Source: Mesorhizobium sp. WSM4904 (GTDB lineage: Bacteria; Pseudomonadota; Alphaproteobacteria; Rhizobiales; Rhizobiaceae). From it: DNA of 64,000 nt. The notes beneath the pieces were generated by a model. The model saw nothing but the letters and a program-made list of their open reading frames with translations. It had not been told where the DNA came from and ran no database searches. The DNA lies in NCBI RefSeq assembly GCF_029674545.1, contig NZ_CP121354.1, forward strand, positions 310,001 through 374,000. Direction: 5' to 3'. A program made the position numbers and the translations under genes. This document shows, in pieces, positions 49,052 through 57,616 of the stretch. Within the stretch, counting starts at the first letter, position 1; every line of letters begins with the position of its first letter.

Positions 49052-49438
49052 TTATTCGTCGTTGTCCAGCGCCAGCAGCGGCGCGGCCGGCGCGTAAGAT
49101 TCGTAGCCGTCGCCATCGGCGACGCTGAACGTGACGACCGGATCGATGCCGTTCTCGCTGAAGGCGACCGTGCCGTCCGCCTGCTCGCGCCAGAATTTCA
49201 CCCGCTCGATGCCGGGCATCAGCGCGCGGCAGTCCGGAGCAACGCTTAGCTGGGACAGGCCGTCCGACACCTCGGCGCCGCGTTGGACGGCGCATGCCGC
49301 TTCATCGCCATTGGCCGTCAATCTGTAGGTGCTTGATGCGGCCGGCTCGATGGCCGCGCTTTGGCCATCATCACCATGCAGGAGCTGCACGCCCCCGAAC
49401 AACGCAACCGACGCAACCAATCCGGCCAACAGCTTCAC
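49052..49438 (-). CDS. Small exported protein, AprI/Inh inhibitor-like
   Basis: A 128-residue protein starting at GTG 49438 (MKLLAGLVASVALFGGVQLLHG, signal or anchor), supported by GGAG seven bases upstream; a longer ORF upstream is without support. The mature part has a two-cysteine beta-barrel pattern, ACAVQRGAEVSDGLSQLSVA, then PDCRALMPGIERVKFWREQADGTV, reminiscent of AprI/Inh (Omp19-like) protease inhibitors. That resemblance is from the spacing of Cys, Trp and DG, not from a search. It could be another small beta-barrel. Confidence 0.55.
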   Translation of the reverse strand: MKLLAGLVASVALFGGVQLLHGDDGQSAAIEPAASSTYRLTANGDEAACAVQRGAEVSDGLSQLSVAPDCRALMPGIERVKFWREQADGTVAFSENGIDPVVTFSVADGDGYESYAPAAPLLALDNDE

Positions 49439-49575
49439 TCTGCCTCTCCGCACCAAAGCGCGCCGCGCTTGCCTCTGGTCGATGTATGTCGTCGCCCTCG
49501 ACCTCGCGCGACATGCATAACTGAGTATGCACAATGATTCCAAAGGGTTAAGCAGGCGTTAATAAATGTGGCCGA

Positions 49576-50559
49576 TCAGGCGCGCGGCTTGACGTTGACC
49601 GTCTCCGGCACCGGGGTCAGCGGCCGGCGCTCGCCGAACCATGAGACCAGATTGTCGACGCAGAGATCGGCCATGGCCCGGCGGGTATGGTCCGACGCTG
49701 AGCCGACATGCGGCAGAAGCGAGGCGTTTGGCGCATCGAGCAGCGCCTTCGGCACATTCGGTTCGTCGGCAAAGACATCGAGCCCGGCGGCTGCGATGGC
49801 GCCACTCTCGAGAGCGGCGGCAAGAGCCGCCTCGTCCACCGTGCTGCCGCGGCCGATATTGACGAAGACGCCGTTCGGACCCAGCGCCGACAGGATTTCG
49901 GCATTGATGGCCTTTTCCGTGGCCGCACCGCCCGGCGCCACGCAGATCAGCGTATCGACCGCCTCGGCTAGACCCTTCAGCGTCGCATGGTATTCGTAGG
50001 ACAGGCCCTCGACCTTGCGTCGGTTGTGGTAGGCGATCGGCATGCCGAAGGCTTCCAGGCGATGAGCAACGGCAAGGCCGATGCGGCCCATGCCGAAGAT
50101 GCCGACGCGGCGGCCGCGCAAGGTGAGCCGGCTCAAGCGATAATTGCCCTTCCTCACCCAGTCGCCGTCGCGCAGCCATTTCTCGGCGGCGTACAGTTCG
50201 CGCACGGTGTTGATCAACAGACCGACCGTGGTGTCGGCGACCTCCTCGGTCAGCACGTCCGGCGTGTTGGTGACCATGACGCCGCGCCTGGCCGCGTGAT
50301 CGGCATCGACCGAATCATAGCCGACGCCGAAATTGGCGATGATTTCGAGATTTGGCAGCGCGTCGATCATAGCCGCGCTGATGCCGCCGAAGGAGGCGAT
50401 GCCACGCACGGCCTCACGCATCTCGCCGGTGACGAGTGCCGGATCGGCACGCTCGATCCGCACGCGCCGAAACGCCTTGTCGATGCGGCCTATCGCATGA
50501 TCGTTGAAATGGCCCGGCACCAGAATGGCGACCGGAAACTCCGCTTCCGTCTTTGTCAT
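49576..50559 (-). CDS. 2-hydroxyacid dehydrogenase (D-isomer specific, hydroxypyruvate reductase-like)
   Basis: A 327-residue NAD(P)-dependent D-2-hydroxyacid dehydrogenase. The nucleotide motif is VGIFGMGRIGLAVAHRLEAF; catalytic elements are NIGRGSTVDEAALAAAL (after which the Glu follows) and LLPHVGSASDHTRRAM with the catalytic His. Members reduce glyoxylate, hydroxypyruvate or related acids. Its ATG overlaps the stop of the LacI gene (ATGA), so it is co-transcribed with and likely controlled by it. The exact substrate is uncertain. Confidence 0.88.
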   Translation of the reverse strand: MTKTEAEFPVAILVPGHFNDHAIGRIDKAFRRVRIERADPALVTGEMREAVRGIASFGGISAAMIDALPNLEIIANFGVGYDSVDADHAARRGVMVTNTPDVLTEEVADTTVGLLINTVRELYAAEKWLRDGDWVRKGNYRLSRLTLRGRRVGIFGMGRIGLAVAHRLEAFGMPIAYHNRRKVEGLSYEYHATLKGLAEAVDTLICVAPGGAATEKAINAEILSALGPNGVFVNIGRGSTVDEAALAAALESGAIAAAGLDVFADEPNVPKALLDAPNASLLPHVGSASDHTRRAMADLCVDNLVSWFGERRPLTPVPETVNVKPRA

Positions 50560-51578
50560 TGACGCTCCACCGGCTTGCCGGTGGACTGGCGCACGTGCAG
50601 CTCCGGCTTGATCAGTTCCTGGGACGGCCGAACGGCTTGCCCGTTCAGCTTGTCGAGCAGCGCGCTGGCGGCGCGGCGGCCGACCTCGCGCTGGCCATTC
50701 CAGACCGTTGTCAATGCCGGAGTTGCGATTGCCGCCTCCTCGAGATCGTCATAGCCGGTGACCGAGATGTCGACGCCCGGCACGAGCCCAGCCCGCGCAA
50801 TACCGTTCATCAGTCCGATGGCAACGAGATCATTCCAGCAGCAGGCGGCGGTCGGCTTGTCTTTCAGCGCCAAAAATTGTCCTGCGGCCTCGAATCCGGC
50901 CTGCTTGGTGCGCGGCCCGGGAATGCGCCAGGACGGCCTCACCTCCAGCCCGGCCGCTTCCATGGCGTTGAGATAGCCCTGGTAGCGGTCGCGGCCGGTC
51001 GAGGTCTGGTCGGTGCCGCCGATCATGGCGATGCGCTTGTGGCCGAGCGAGATCAGGTGGTTGGTGGCGAGCGCCGTGCCATAGGCATCGTCGCCGCGGA
51101 AGACCGGCACATCGGCTCCGGCGACGGTACGCGCGATCAGCACCGCAGGCAGGCCGTTCTCCTCGGCCATGATGATGTCCTCGGCCGGCGTGCCGATGGC
51201 CGGCGACATGATGACGCCGTCGGCGCCCAACTGCAGCAGCGTGTCGATGAAGGTGCGCTGCTTTTCGAGCTGATCGTAATGGTTGGACAGGATGAAGGTC
51301 TGGCGGCTGCGGTCGAGCTCGCTCTCGATCGAGCGCAGGATCTCGGCGAAGAACGGGTTCATGATGTCATGCACGACGACGCCGACAATGCCGGAGCGCG
51401 AGGTGCGCAGAGACGCGGCGCGGCGATTGTAGATATAGCCGATGGCGCGGGCATGCTCCTTGATGCGCTCGCGCGTGGAGCCTGCGACCAGCGGGCTGTC
51501 GCGCAGCGCCAGCGATACCGTTGCCGTGGACACGCCAAGCGCATCCGCGATCGTCGAAAGCTTGATCTTCTGTGCCAG
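50556..51578 (-). CDS. LacI-family transcriptional regulator (non-ATG start)
   Basis: A 340-residue LacI regulator if begun at CTG 51578. The only ATG/GTG/TTG near the N-terminus is GTG at 51533, which falls inside the helix-turn-helix and would delete its first helix (KIKLSTIADALGVSTATVSL). The frame upstream to 51578 encodes exactly the normal LacI head, A-Q-K-I-K-L-S-T, and CTG is the only plausible initiator, with GGGGAG nine bases upstream. The rest is a periplasmic-binding-type domain (GIVGVVVHDIMNPFFAEILRS; GADGVIMSPAIG). It is followed by the hydroxyacid dehydrogenase with an ATGA overlap. The effector is unknown. Confidence 0.85.
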   Translation of the reverse strand: MAQKIKLSTIADALGVSTATVSLALRDSPLVAGSTRERIKEHARAIGYIYNRRAASLRTSRSGIVGVVVHDIMNPFFAEILRSIESELDRSRQTFILSNHYDQLEKQRTFIDTLLQLGADGVIMSPAIGTPAEDIIMAEENGLPAVLIARTVAGADVPVFRGDDAYGTALATNHLISLGHKRIAMIGGTDQTSTGRDRYQGYLNAMEAAGLEVRPSWRIPGPRTKQAGFEAAGQFLALKDKPTAACCWNDLVAIGLMNGIARAGLVPGVDISVTGYDDLEEAAIATPALTTVWNGQREVGRRAASALLDKLNGQAVRPSQELIKPELHVRQSTGKPVERQ

Positions 51579-51644
51579 TGCCCTTCGCTCCCCAGGGTCT
51601 TTAAATTGTTTAAATTCGGCCTTATGCCATCGTTCAAGGGCAAT

Positions 51645-52586
51645 TCAAAGTTTTTTCGCCAAGGTCTCGGCCTCGGTGTCCAGCAAGGCGGAATTGCGCA
51701 GCCGCAGCCTGTGCTCGCGGTGGATGATGTAGAGACCGCTGGCGACGATGATGGCGGCCCCGAGCAGCGTCCAGCGGTCGGGAAACTGGTGGAAGATCAG
51801 CCAGCCGGAAATGATCATCCACACCATCTGCGAATAAGGGTATGGCGCCAGTGCCGTGGTCGTCGCCAAGCGATAGGCCTGGACCAGCAGCCAATGCCCG
51901 CCGGCGCCGAAAACACCCAGCATCAGCAGAATCGCCCAGTGCCAGCCGTCCTGCGGCAGCGATAATGAGAAGGGCAGCATCGGCAGGAGCAGCACCGCCG
52001 GTGCCAGCGCCGAGAACAGGATCAGGCTTTCGGACGTCTCCGTCGACGACATGCGCCGGGTCATGATGACGTAGAAGGAGTTCGACAGCATCGAGCCGAG
52101 CGCGAAGAGATGACCGATGCCGAACACGCCGACGCCGGGCCGGGTGATGATCAAAACGCCGACGAAGCCGGTGAGGATCGCCAGCCAGCGCCGCCAGCCC
52201 GCCCATTCGCCGAGCAGCGGCCCGGCCAAAGCGGTGATCACCATCGGGCCGAAGAAATAGATCGAGGTGGTTTCGGCGAGCTGCAGGGTCCTGAGCGCCA
52301 GGATGTTGAACATGGTCGAGCCGAAAAGCAGGCATCCGCGCAGAATGTGCGCGGGCAGGTTGTTGGCGCGGAAGCGCCAGGGCTCGCGCCAGCCGCGCAA
52401 AAAGAGACCGACCAGCAGGACATGGACGGTGAAGCGGGTCCAGGCGACGATCAGCGCCGAGACGCCGGCGAGCACCAGATATTTGCTCGAGGTGTCGAGA
52501 AAGGTGAAGCAGACATAGACGCAAAGCATCAAGAGCATCGCCGCAGGCGGCGTTGCGCTGTCGTCGTTGTTTTTGGGAACGTTCAA
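51645..52586 (-). CDS. DMT-superfamily transporter (EamA)
   Basis: A 313-residue protein with ten membrane helices in two EamA repeats, starting from TTG at 52586 (NVPKNNDDSATPPAAMLLML). An internal Met at MLLMLCVYVCFTFLD is another possible start. Members export metabolites or drugs. It is upstream of the LacI/hydroxyacid dehydrogenase pair on the same strand with a 66-bp gap and may belong to the same unit. Substrate unknown. No clear ribosome binding site at the chosen start. Confidence 0.8.
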   Translation of the reverse strand: MNVPKNNDDSATPPAAMLLMLCVYVCFTFLDTSSKYLVLAGVSALIVAWTRFTVHVLLVGLFLRGWREPWRFRANNLPAHILRGCLLFGSTMFNILALRTLQLAETTSIYFFGPMVITALAGPLLGEWAGWRRWLAILTGFVGVLIITRPGVGVFGIGHLFALGSMLSNSFYVIMTRRMSSTETSESLILFSALAPAVLLLPMLPFSLSLPQDGWHWAILLMLGVFGAGGHWLLVQAYRLATTTALAPYPYSQMVWMIISGWLIFHQFPDRWTLLGAAIIVASGLYIIHREHRLRLRNSALLDTEAETLAKKL

Positions 52587-52728
52587 AGTCGGGCCGGGGG
52601 AAAGTAGACGCCACCCTTTTGCGGCAATCGCCGCTGGCCAGCAAGCCAAAAGCGACTGGCCCAACAAGCGCTTTGGACAGGCCTAGGGCGCATCCCCCTT
52701 GGCGATTTGGCCTGAGAGCACCTCGCAG

Positions 52729-52908
52729 TCGTCATTCTATGGCGGAGCAAGGAGCGAAGCGACGCGGCGCAGACCATAGAATCCATTCCGTGACTGCGAA
52801 GCGTTGCGACGGTGTAGAATTCTGCTCCGCCGCGCCCTTCGGCGAAGGTCACGGAATGGATCCTTGGGTCTTCGCTCCGCTCCGCGGCGCTACGCCCAAG
52901 GATGACGA
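52729..52908. repeat. Family A palindromic element, copy 3
   Basis: 180 bp with ends TCGTCATTCTATGGCGGAGC and, inverted, TCGTCATCCTTGGGCGTAGC; shared core GAATCCATTCCGTGAC and CGGTGTAGAATTCTG. It lies in the 403-bp gap 52587-52989, which has no gene. Confidence 0.85.
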
Positions 52909-52989
52909 AGCTGGGAGGCCGCGGCTAACTCCAAGCGTTCCCAGTAGTCCTTCGGGCGAAGGAGCATGCCCAACCCCCTTTCCGGAATG

Positions 52990-53397
52990 TCAGCCCTGCA
53001 TGCGGGCGCCCTTGGTGATCTTGTCGACCAGCTTCTTTTCGGCGCGCAGCGCGATGCCGACCATCTTGGCGTCGTCGGGCGCGAATTCGGCGAAGACGGC
53101 ACGGTTGGCCACGTCATGGCCGGTCGAGAACATCTCCTCGACATAGGCAGATGTCGTCACGCCGCGCTCCAAGGCCCGGCGATGGATCGCGGCGAGCGTC
53201 GGCCCGTCCGCCGACAGCACGATGACGGGCTGGATCGAGAGCGGATTGAAGAGATTGCCGGCGCGATCGCGATAAGGCTCGCCGATGATCTCAGGGAATT
53301 GCGCGACGATGCCGCTGGTCAGGAACGCGGTCACGTTGAGCTTCTGCCAGACGGCGAGGTCTTCCTTGAGCACGATTGCAAATTTCGTGTCGAACAC
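52990..53397 (-). CDS. DUF2000 family protein
   Basis: A 135-residue DUF2000 protein (FDTKFAIVLKEDLAVWQKLN, then VTAFLTSGIVAQFPEIIGEPY). The fold is like peptidyl-tRNA hydrolase II; function unknown. GTG at 53397 is chosen because GGAGAG lies eight bases before it and the family starts with M-F-D-T-K. It diverges from an AraC regulator 39 bp away; the pair DUF2000/AraC is a likely regulator-target unit. Confidence 0.85.
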   Translation of the reverse strand: MFDTKFAIVLKEDLAVWQKLNVTAFLTSGIVAQFPEIIGEPYRDRAGNLFNPLSIQPVIVLSADGPTLAAIHRRALERGVTTSAYVEEMFSTGHDVANRAVFAEFAPDDAKMVGIALRAEKKLVDKITKGARMQG

Positions 53398-53436
53398 CAA
53401 AATGTCTCTCCGAAAGAAGACCCCTGACGGGCGTGG

Positions 53437-54300
53437 ATGAAGGCGATGGCGCACGGTCTAGGCGGTGAGGCGCTGGAAGGTCTTGAACGTTCGTGCGCGG
53501 CGGACGACCGGATCGTTTCGGCGCCGGGCGCCGCCGGCCTCGAGCGCATCGAGGCGCGCTTTCACGGCAATGCCTTCGAACTGCACCGCCACGATACCTA
53601 TGCCATCGGTGTGACGCTCGACGGCGTGCAGCGCTTCCACTATCGCGGCGCCGTGCGGCACAGCCTGCCCGGCCAGGTGATCGTGCTGCACCCCGACGAA
53701 TTGCACGACGGCGGCGCGGGCACCGAGGACGGCTTGCGCTACCGGATCCTCTATCTGGAGCCGTCGCTGCTGCTCGATTGCCTGGGTGGCGCGCCGCTGC
53801 CTTTCGTACGGGATGCCGTGGTGAGCGATCCTCGGCTGCGCGGCACGCTGCTGTCGGCTCTGGCGCCGCTCACTGAGGAACTCGACGACCTGTTCGTGGC
53901 GGACTTCATCGCGCAGCTGGCGCAGCAATTGAAACGTCATGCCGGACAGCCGGCAAAACCGATGGGAAAGACGGCACGGCGCGCCGCCACGCTGGCGCGC
54001 GACTATCTCGAGGAGAACATGGAGCGACCGGTGCGCTCAGACGAGCTGGAGGCGATCACCGGCCTCGACCGCTACGCCCTGTCACGCCATTTCCGTGCGA
54101 CCTACTCGACCAGCCCGCATCGTTTCCTTTTGATGCGCCGGCTGCAGCGGGCACGGCGCATGATCGAGGCGGGGGAACCACTGGCCGAAATCGCGGCCGG
54201 CGCCGGCTTCAGCGACCAGAGCCATTTCAACCGGCATTTCAAGAAGGCATTCGGGCTGACGCCCGGGCGCTGGGCGGCACTGGTAAGCGCGACGCGTTAG
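53437..54300 (+). CDS. AraC-family regulator with cupin-type sensor
   Basis: A 287-residue AraC protein. The N-terminal arabinose-binding-like cupin has the RFHGNAFELHRHDTYAIGVT and LPGQVIVLHPDELHDGG metal/ligand loops. The C-terminal DNA-binding domain is at 185-285 (VRSDELEAITGLDRYALSRH and IAAGAGFSDQSHFNRHFKKAFGLTPGRW). Start at 53437 or the Met three codons on. It diverges from the DUF2000 gene. Its stop codon lies in the first unit of a GC-rich palindrome array. Confidence 0.88.
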   Translation: MKAMAHGLGGEALEGLERSCAADDRIVSAPGAAGLERIEARFHGNAFELHRHDTYAIGVTLDGVQRFHYRGAVRHSLPGQVIVLHPDELHDGGAGTEDGLRYRILYLEPSLLLDCLGGAPLPFVRDAVVSDPRLRGTLLSALAPLTEELDDLFVADFIAQLAQQLKRHAGQPAKPMGKTARRAATLARDYLEENMERPVRSDELEAITGLDRYALSRHFRATYSTSPHRFLLMRRLQRARRMIEAGEPLAEIAAGAGFSDQSHFNRHFKKAFGLTPGRWAALVSATR

Positions 54301-54487
54301 CGTCGTCGCTCAGGCGCGACGCGCAGCGTCGTCGCCCTTTAAGCCGCCGATGGGTGGTGCGTGGAGCGACGACGCTGCGTGTCGCGCTTACAATGCTAAG
54401 CCGGTGTGTGGAGCGATGACGCTGCGCGTCACGCCTGCCGGGCAACATTGGCGCGGTGCCTGAAGCGACGACGCTGACGCGTCGCGC
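54286..54487. repeat. Array of five GC palindromes between convergent regulators
   Basis: Five variants of an approximately 22-bp self-complementary unit (AGCGACGACGCTGCG and the mirror GTCGCGC): 54286-54310, 54314-54335, 54365-54388, 54412-54434 and 54464-54487. Units 1-2 are in one orientation and 3-5 in the other, so the array can fold as single hairpins or one long stem. It lies between the AraC and MarR stop codons. Confidence 0.75.
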
Positions 54488-54501
54488 CTGCGCGTCGGTC
54501 G

Positions 54502-54972
54502 TCAATCATCCAGTTCGGCGTCGTCGTCGATGAGGACCAGATCTTCGTTCGACAGGTTGGCCTCGATGCGGGCGAGCAACTTGAACAGCGCCTTCTGATC
54601 CTTCTTGTCGAGGCCCTTCAGCGCCTGCTTCTCGGTCTTCTTGACCGACTTCTCGATGGCGCGGATGGTCTCGCGGCCGCTATCGGTCAAAAAGATATGG
54701 GCCTGGCGGGCATCGGCGTTGGAGGCGCGCTTTTCGAGAAAACCCTGCGCCTGCAGCCGGTTGATGGTCTTGGTGATGGTCGGCGGGCGCACACCCAGCC
54801 TGCCGGCGAGATTGCCCGGGGTCTGGCCGTCCTCGCGGTCGAGCGCCAGCATGATCTGGTCCTGGCCGGCGTAGAAGCCGTGTGCCAGAAGCCGTGCCGC
54901 GAGCGCTGTTCGCGCCAGCCGCGCCGCCGAATGCAGCCGGCTCATTGTCGCTGTTTTGTCCGCCTTGGCCAT
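54502..54972 (-). CDS. MarR-family transcriptional regulator
   Basis: A 156-residue MarR regulator. The winged helix is DREDGQTPGNLAGRLGVRPP with TITKTINRLQAQGFLEKRASNADARQ, typical of the family. The ATG at 54972 has GAGGG seven bases before it; an in-frame Met two codons earlier and a much longer frame upstream are less likely. The last residues are acidic (EDLVLIDDDAELDD). It converges on the AraC gene with the palindrome array between them. Effector unknown. Confidence 0.87.
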   Translation of the reverse strand: MAKADKTATMSRLHSAARLARTALAARLLAHGFYAGQDQIMLALDREDGQTPGNLAGRLGVRPPTITKTINRLQAQGFLEKRASNADARQAHIFLTDSGRETIRAIEKSVKKTEKQALKGLDKKDQKALFKLLARIEANLSNEDLVLIDDDAELDD

Positions 54973-55352
54973 GGTCATTCCCTCTTCGGCCGAACCGGTG
55001 CGGTCAGCATAAAGGCTGTCCGGCGGCCGGCAAATGACGATTTCAAGAGTCCGGCTTGCAGAACGCTTTGCCGGCAAGCATTGCGGTGCCCGCGCAGGTG
55101 ATGCCAGATGTTTATTTCAGTTAGATGACAAACGACTTTCGAACCGGCGAGATTCACGGTGGAAAGCCCGCGGGGTCGAGGTGACGCCCGTGCGGCTGCC
55201 TATTTGGCCAACTTGATCGCCGCCATTCCGTCCGCGGCGCCGGCTTCGATCGGCGGATCGGCTGGCCCATTGGTTTGGCGCGTGCAAAAGCGTGGTTCAC
55301 ACCCTATATGAGGCCGACAAATTCTTCAGGACACAGATTTTCGAGGCGAGCC

Positions 55353-56393
55353 ATGAGCGATGCACAGACGCAGATCCCCGTAACCGTTCTCACCGGCTAT
55401 CTCGGCGCGGGCAAGACGACGCTGCTCAACCGCATCCTGTCGGAGAACCACGGCAGGCGTTACGCCGTCATCGTCAACGAGTTCGGCGAGATCGGCATCG
55501 ACAACGACCTGATCGTCGAATCCGACGAGGAAATCTATGAGATGAACAATGGCTGCGTGTGCTGCACGGTGCGCGGCGACCTGATCCGCGTCGTCGAAGG
55601 CCTGATGCGCCGGCCCGGCCGCTTCGACGCCATCGTGGTCGAGACCACGGGCCTCGCCGATCCGGTGCCGGTGGCGCAGACCTTCTTCATGGATGACGAC
55701 GTACGCTCCAAGACCAAGCTCGACGCGGTGGTGGCGCTGGTCGACGCCAAGCACCTGCCGCTGCGGCTGAAGGACTCCAAGGAGGCCGAGGACCAGATCG
55801 CCTTCGCAGACGTGGTGGTGCTGAACAAGACCGATCTCGTCACGCCCGAAGAGCTGGAAAAAGTCGAGGCGACGATCCGCGCCATCAATCCGGCAGCCAG
55901 GATCCATCGCACGGAGCGCGCCGGGGTGGCGCTGGGCGAAGTGCTCGATCGCGGCGCCTTCGACCTGTCCCGCGCGCTGGAGAACGATCCGCATTTCCTC
56001 GAGGCGCACGATCACGATCATGACCACGACCACCATCACCACGATCATGACGGGCACGATCATCACCATCACGACCATGCTTCGGATATCCACGACGTGA
56101 CGGTCAAGTCGGTGTCGCTGCGCGGCGGCGAGATGGACCCGAAGAAGTTCTTCCCCTGGATCGAGAAGGTGACGCAGATGGAAGGGCCGAACATCCTCAG
56201 GCTAAAGGGCATCATCGCGCTCAAGGGCGACGACGACCGCTATGTGCTGCAAGGCGTGCACATGATCCTCGAAGGCGACCATCAGCGCGCCTGGAAGGAC
56301 GGCGAGAAGCACGAGAGCCGGCTGGTGTTCATCGGCCGCGATCTCGACGCCGAGCGGCTCAGGAAGAGCTTTGAGGCCTGCCAGGCGGCTTGA
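55353..56393 (+). CDS. CobW/COG0523-family metallochaperone GTPase
   Basis: A 346-residue COG0523 GTPase, probably a zinc or cobalt chaperone. Walker A is [16 protein letters not shown] (residues 11-26), the metal-binding CxCC motif is [10 protein letters not shown] (C68, C70, C71), and NKTD is in [11 protein letters not shown] histidine/aspartate-rich stretch at about 218-248 ([12 protein letters not shown] and repeats) is a likely metal-gathering loop. The C-terminal domain follows ([11 protein letters not shown]). The ATG at 55353 has GAGG five to eight bases upstream. The WD40 gene follows, 160 bp on. A zinc-limitation role is inferred; no clear Zur box was found upstream. Confidence 0.9.
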   Translation: MSDAQTQIPVTVLTGYLGAGKTTLLNRILSENHGRRYAVIVNEFGEIGIDNDLIVESDEEIYEMNNGCVCCTVRGDLIRVVEGLMRRPGRFDAIVVETTGLADPVPVAQTFFMDDDVRSKTKLDAVVALVDAKHLPLRLKDSKEAEDQIAFADVVVLNKTDLVTPEELEKVEATIRAINPAARIHRTERAGVALGEVLDRGAFDLSRALENDPHFLEAHDHDHDHDHHHHDHDGHDHHHHDHASDIHDVTVKSVSLRGGEMDPKKFFPWIEKVTQMEGPNILRLKGIIALKGDDDRYVLQGVHMILEGDHQRAWKDGEKHESRLVFIGRDLDAERLRKSFEACQAA

Positions 56394-56414
56394 TTTCTTA
56401 ACTTTGCAACGTTA

Positions 56415-56541
56415 GCGCTGCCCCTCATCCGCCTGCCGGCACCTTCTCCCCGTAAAGAACGGGGAGAAGGGACGCGCTGCAACGCAGGCGATCCCCTCTC
56501 CCCGTTCTTCACGGGGAGAGGGTAAGGGTGAGGGGCAGCGC
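56415..56541. repeat. Family C hairpin element, copy 2
   Basis: GCGCTGCCCCTCA ... TGAGGGGCAGCGC ends and two CTTCTCCCCGTAAAGAACGG / CCGTTCTTCACGGGGAGAG hairpins, in the gap between the CobW and WD40 genes. Confidence 0.8.
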
Positions 56542-56552
56542 CAACTTGGATA

Positions 56553-57536
56553 ATGTCTCGCATGCCCACAGTCGCCCCGCTTGATCTCGAAAGCCATTGC
56601 GTCGCCGCCGTCTTCCTCAACGACGTGCCGCATTTCGCGCTTGCCGACGGGACGATCCACCGGTTGGACAATGGGCACAAGACGACGCAGGCCAATGACG
56701 GGCTGCTCGCAGCGTTCCACGACGCGGCCAACGACCGGCTGATCACCGGTGGCGAGGACGGCAAGGTGTTTGCCGTCAAGGCAGGCGGCGAGGCGAGCGA
56801 GCTCGCCAGCGCCGGCAAAAAGTGGATCACCAGCGTCGCCGCCGGTCCACAGGGCGCGATCGCCTTTGCCTCCGGCAAGAGCGCGTTCGCGCGCTTTGCC
56901 GACGGCAAGGTCAAGGAATTCGCCCATCCGCGCTCGGTGGAAGGCCTGGCCTTCTCGCCGAAAGGCATGCGCTTCGGCGTCGCCCGCTACAATGGCGCGA
57001 CGCTGCATTTCCCGGCCGCCGAGGGCAAGCCGGTGGAGCTCGAATGGGCCGGCGCCCATACCGGCATCAGCTTTTCGCCGGACGGCGCCTTCGTCATCAC
57101 CACCATGCAGGAGAACGCGCTGCATGGCTGGAAGCTTGCCGACGGCAAGCACATGCGCATGAGCGGCTATCCCGGCAAGGTGAAGAGCCTGTCCTGGAGC
57201 GTGAAGGGCAAATGGCTGGCGAGCTCGGGCGCGCCGGCGGCGATCGTGTGGCCATTCGCGAGCAAGGACGGCCCGATGGGCAAGGCGCCGCTGGAGCTCG
57301 GCACGCGCGGCAACACCATGGTGACCTGCGTTGCCTGCCATCCGAGCCAAGAGGTCACGGCCATCGGCTATGAGGACGGCATGGTGATAGCGGCGCGCTT
57401 CGCCGACGCCAAGGAGGTGCTGCTGCGCCGCCCGGGCAAAGGCGCCATCACCTCGATGATGTGGGACAAGGAGGAGCGCCGCATCGTGTTCGGAAGCGCT
57501 GCAGGCGATTGCGGCGTCATCGATATCACTGCGTAA
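56553..57536 (+). CDS. WD40-repeat protein
   Basis: A 327-residue beta-propeller protein with six or seven WD40-like blades (for example LLAAFHDAANDRLITGGEDG and AHTGISFSPDGAFVITTMQE). No signal peptide, so cytoplasmic. Similar WD40 genes follow COG0523 GTPase genes in several Rhizobiales as I remember them, so it may act with the CobW protein in metal handling, but no activity is known. It is separated from that gene only by a Family C hairpin. A short-repeat tract follows its stop. Confidence 0.83.
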   Translation: MSRMPTVAPLDLESHCVAAVFLNDVPHFALADGTIHRLDNGHKTTQANDGLLAAFHDAANDRLITGGEDGKVFAVKAGGEASELASAGKKWITSVAAGPQGAIAFASGKSAFARFADGKVKEFAHPRSVEGLAFSPKGMRFGVARYNGATLHFPAAEGKPVELEWAGAHTGISFSPDGAFVITTMQENALHGWKLADGKHMRMSGYPGKVKSLSWSVKGKWLASSGAPAAIVWPFASKDGPMGKAPLELGTRGNTMVTCVACHPSQEVTAIGYEDGMVIAARFADAKEVLLRRPGKGAITSMMWDKEERRIVFGSAAGDCGVIDITA

Positions 57537-57560
57537 GGGAATGGGCAGTAGAAAGAGAGC

Positions 57561-57606
<46 letters not shown>

Positions 57607-57616
57607 AGGGGGGCTC

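Noticed and set aside
55078..55352. Zur box upstream of the CobW gene
   Set aside because: No convincing palindrome of the alphaproteobacterial Zur type could be found in this gap.
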